Notes under the pieces: generated by a model
Database searches by the model: none
Told to the model about the DNA's origin: nothing
What the model saw: only the letters and a program-made list of their open reading frames with translations
Position numbers and translations under genes: made by a program
In this document: positions 62,541 to 64,000 of the stretch, one piece after another
How positions within the stretch are numbered: position 1 is the first letter of the stretch
How the letters are laid out: each line of letters begins with the position of its first letter
NCBI GenBank assembly: GCA_016783965.1
Contig: JADHVO010000003.1
Coordinates: 434,001-498,000 of the forward strand
DNA from: Alphaproteobacteria bacterium
GTDB lineage: Bacteria; Pseudomonadota; Alphaproteobacteria; Micropepsales; Micropepsaceae
DNA length: 64,000 bases
Direction of reading: 5' to 3'

Positions 62541-63326
62541 ATGGCCGTAGCCGACGTTGCGATGGGACGCTTCGACATCGGCCGCGTGACCACGCGGACT
62601 TTCGACGTCATCAAGGCCAACTTCGTCAGCTTCTTCCTTCTCGGCCTGATCGCGACGATCCCGACCAGCGTCTATCGCGTCATCATTCAGTTCGCGAGTA
62701 CAGCCAACAACCCCCTGGCGGGCAACGGGCAGACAGGAGTCTACGTACTGACGGCGTTCGGCTCCGCGATACTCGGGATGTTCCTGGCGCTCGTCCTCCA
62801 GGCGACCCTGACCTACGGCACGATCGCATATCTCAACGGCCAGCCGGTGGCGCTCGGCCGGGCGATCGGCATCGGCCTTCGACAGTTCTTCCCGCTGCTG
62901 GGCATCGCGATCGTCGAGGGCATCGCCATCGGCCTCGGCTTCCTGCTCTTCATCGTGCCGGGCTTCATGCTCTACACGATGTGGGCAGTGGCAGTGCCCG
63001 TGCGCGTCGCCGAGCAGGAGGGCGTGTTCGCGTCCCTGACCCGCAGCAGCGACCTCACCCATGGTTATCGCTGGCCGGTCTTCGGCACCCTGGCGGTGTT
63101 CTACCTGGGGTCGGCCATCGCGCAGGGGCTTGCCGGCCCTGTCATGACCGCTGGCGCGCTCAGCAGCGGCTCGGCGGCGACGGCATATGTCGGCATGATC
63201 CTGACCGCGCTGATCGGCGCCGTCGTGGCGACGGCATCGGCCACGCTGGTCGCATCGATCTACTACGAGCTGCGGATGATCAAGGAAGGCGTCGGTCCGG
63301 CACAGATCGCGTCGGTGTTCGACTAA
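62541..63326 (+). CDS. Polytopic membrane protein (glycerophosphodiester phosphodiesterase membrane-domain-like)
   Basis: The 261-residue protein has about six membrane helices: FVSFFLLGLIATIPTSVYRV, ILGMFLALVLQATLTYGTIA, LLGIAIVEGIAIGLGFLLFI and others. FIVPGFMLYTMWAVAVPVRVAEQEG followed by RSSDLTHGYRW recalls the membrane domain found on GDPD proteins and stand-alone DUF975-like proteins. No catalytic residues. Ends 3 bases before the convergent RDD gene. Confidence 0.72.
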   Translation: MAVADVAMGRFDIGRVTTRTFDVIKANFVSFFLLGLIATIPTSVYRVIIQFASTANNPLAGNGQTGVYVLTAFGSAILGMFLALVLQATLTYGTIAYLNGQPVALGRAIGIGLRQFFPLLGIAIVEGIAIGLGFLLFIVPGFMLYTMWAVAVPVRVAEQEGVFASLTRSSDLTHGYRWPVFGTLAVFYLGSAIAQGLAGPVMTAGALSSGSAATAYVGMILTALIGAVVATASATLVASIYYELRMIKEGVGPAQIASVFD

Positions 63327-63329
63327 CCA

Positions 63330-64000
63330 TCAGGGCGTCTTGTCGAACTTGTCCGCCTTGCGCCGGCCGAACAGCATTCGCGTCTCCAGCCGCGCCCGCA
63401 GCGCCTTGTAGTAGGCTTGGAGGAATTCGCCGTCGAGCGAGCGGTCGTGCGCCATGCCGATCTTGTGCCGGATGCGCCCGGCGACCGCGTGGATGGTCTC
63501 CGCGTGGCCGTGCCGCAGCACGTCCTCCAGCACCGAGAGCTCCTTGATGCCGTAGGCGTCGACCTGCTCCTTGGTGAAGGTGAGCTGGCTGCTCTCCGGC
63601 CGGTCGAGCAGGTCGCGCCCGAGCAGCCGCTTCGGCACCCGCACCACCCAGGTGCCCGCCACGATGTCGCCGATGCGCAGGCGGTCGCGGTTGAACAGCG
63701 GGAACAGCACGAACACGCCGCACCACACCGTCGCCAGCAGGTAGATCCAGGCGTCCACCACCTCCTTCTGCGCCACCAGGAAAGAGAGCGGCAGGAACAG
63801 CTCGAGTTCGCGCATCGCGTTGCGGGCGAAGATCGCGTCGGCGGTCAGCGCGCCACCGTCGCGCGACGCGACGCGGATGCCGACGATGCGCTTGCCCCAG
63901 GTCGCCGCCCTGGGGGTCACCTCGAACGCCGTGAAATAGAACACCCGCAGGAAGAAGAAGCCGAGAATCCAGATGATTCCGAAGAACTCCGCCGCGACGA
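63330..64000 (-). CDS. RDD family membrane protein, 5' end missing
   Basis: The reading frame stays open through the right edge (VAAEFFGIIWILGFFFL precedes the first start codon in view), so the N-terminus with the Arg-Asp-Asp part of the motif lies outside. Seen: helix 2 and 3 of the RDD domain with PRAATWGKRIVGIRVAS and RLRIGDIVAGTWVVRVP. A soluble C-terminal tail of about 90 residues (FTKEQVDAYGIKELSVLEDV, RKADKFDKTP) follows. RDD proteins are thought to be transporters; some are Na+/H+ exchangers. Confidence 0.85.
   Translation of the reverse strand, partial: VAAEFFGIIWILGFFFLRVFYFTAFEVTPRAATWGKRIVGIRVASRDGGALTADAIFARNAMRELELFLPLSFLVAQKEVVDAWIYLLATVWCGVFVLFPLFNRDRLRIGDIVAGTWVVRVPKRLLGRDLLDRPESSQLTFTKEQVDAYGIKELSVLEDVLRHGHAETIHAVAGRIRHKIGMAHDRSLDGEFLQAYYKALRARLETRMLFGRRKADKFDKTP

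Noticed and set aside
1..64000. CRISPR arrays, tRNA genes, transposases, prophage
   Set aside because: No regularly spaced repeats, no cloverleaf with CCA-adjacent features, and no recombinase or phage structural proteins were found by reading. The repeats present are short palindromes.

Overview
This 64 kb window is chromosomal DNA of a GC-rich (roughly 65 %) alphaproteobacterium. The class call rests on a UPF0335/DUF2312 protein, an alphaproteobacterial DUF1244 protein, a 49-residue aa3-type cytochrome oxidase subunit IV placed just before a split transhydrogenase operon, a cysteine-poor 41-residue ribosomal protein L36, and a gpsA-yciI-EVE gene string. The genus cannot be fixed from sequence reading alone. 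I saw no tRNA or rRNA genes, prophage, transposase or CRISPR array. Coding density is high, many genes overlap by 1-4 bases, and long antisense shadow ORFs are common because of the GC bias.

Layout. 0-1.6 kb: an ArsR-regulated operon (arsR, two SRPBCC proteins, a GST cut by the window edge) with a 21-bp palindrome over the arsR start. 1.6-5.3 kb: an EAL phosphodiesterase, a PuuD-like amidohydrolase, LolA and a TetR regulator. 5.4-8 kb: gpsA, an SGNH-like secreted protein, YciI, EVE. 8-11.1 kb: a zinc-less MDR oxidoreductase, then a Nudix hydrolase, a TIR-transmembrane protein and a small membrane protein in one run. 11.4-16.2 kb: a 1,584-residue autotransporter with an Asp-box propeller passenger, followed by a clear terminator. 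16.3-20.7 kb: two small genes and a proton-translocating transhydrogenase operon carrying an extra unknown gene between pntA2 and pntB. 20.7-24.9 kb: hydrolase, thioesterase, DUF2332 and aspartic protease-PDZ genes. 25-30 kb: a sigma-54 response regulator, UPF0335, an N-formylglutamate amidohydrolase joined to DUF1244, DUF1036, and pyruvate kinase. 30-34.6 kb: glcD-glcE-glcF (glycolate oxidase) and a TPR protein. 34.7-45 kb: rpmJ, a lytic transglycosylase, an MFS exporter, and the PBP1C / alpha-2-macroglobulin envelope pair. 45-53 kb: a metallophosphoesterase lipoprotein, a carotenoid oxygenase divergent from a TetR gene, two related GPH-type transporters and an AmpG-like transporter. 53-57.3 kb: a tight four-gene operon telA - substrate-binding/VWA lipoprotein - xpaC - substrate-binding protein. 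57.5-60.3 kb: a StlD/DarB-type ketosynthase, a heme-oxygenase-fold iron enzyme and an unknown membrane-associated protein. 60.3-64 kb: a palindrome-rich gap, SelO, a polytopic membrane protein and a truncated RDD protein.

The best candidates for undescribed biology are the TelA/VWA/XpaC/binding-protein operon, the ketosynthase/iron-oxygenase/unknown cluster, the extra transhydrogenase-operon protein, and the TIR-membrane protein coupled to a Nudix hydrolase. The window also carries three families of short palindromic repeats. One of them is a roughly 100-126 bp MITE-like element present three times, and several repeats sit directly on start codons.
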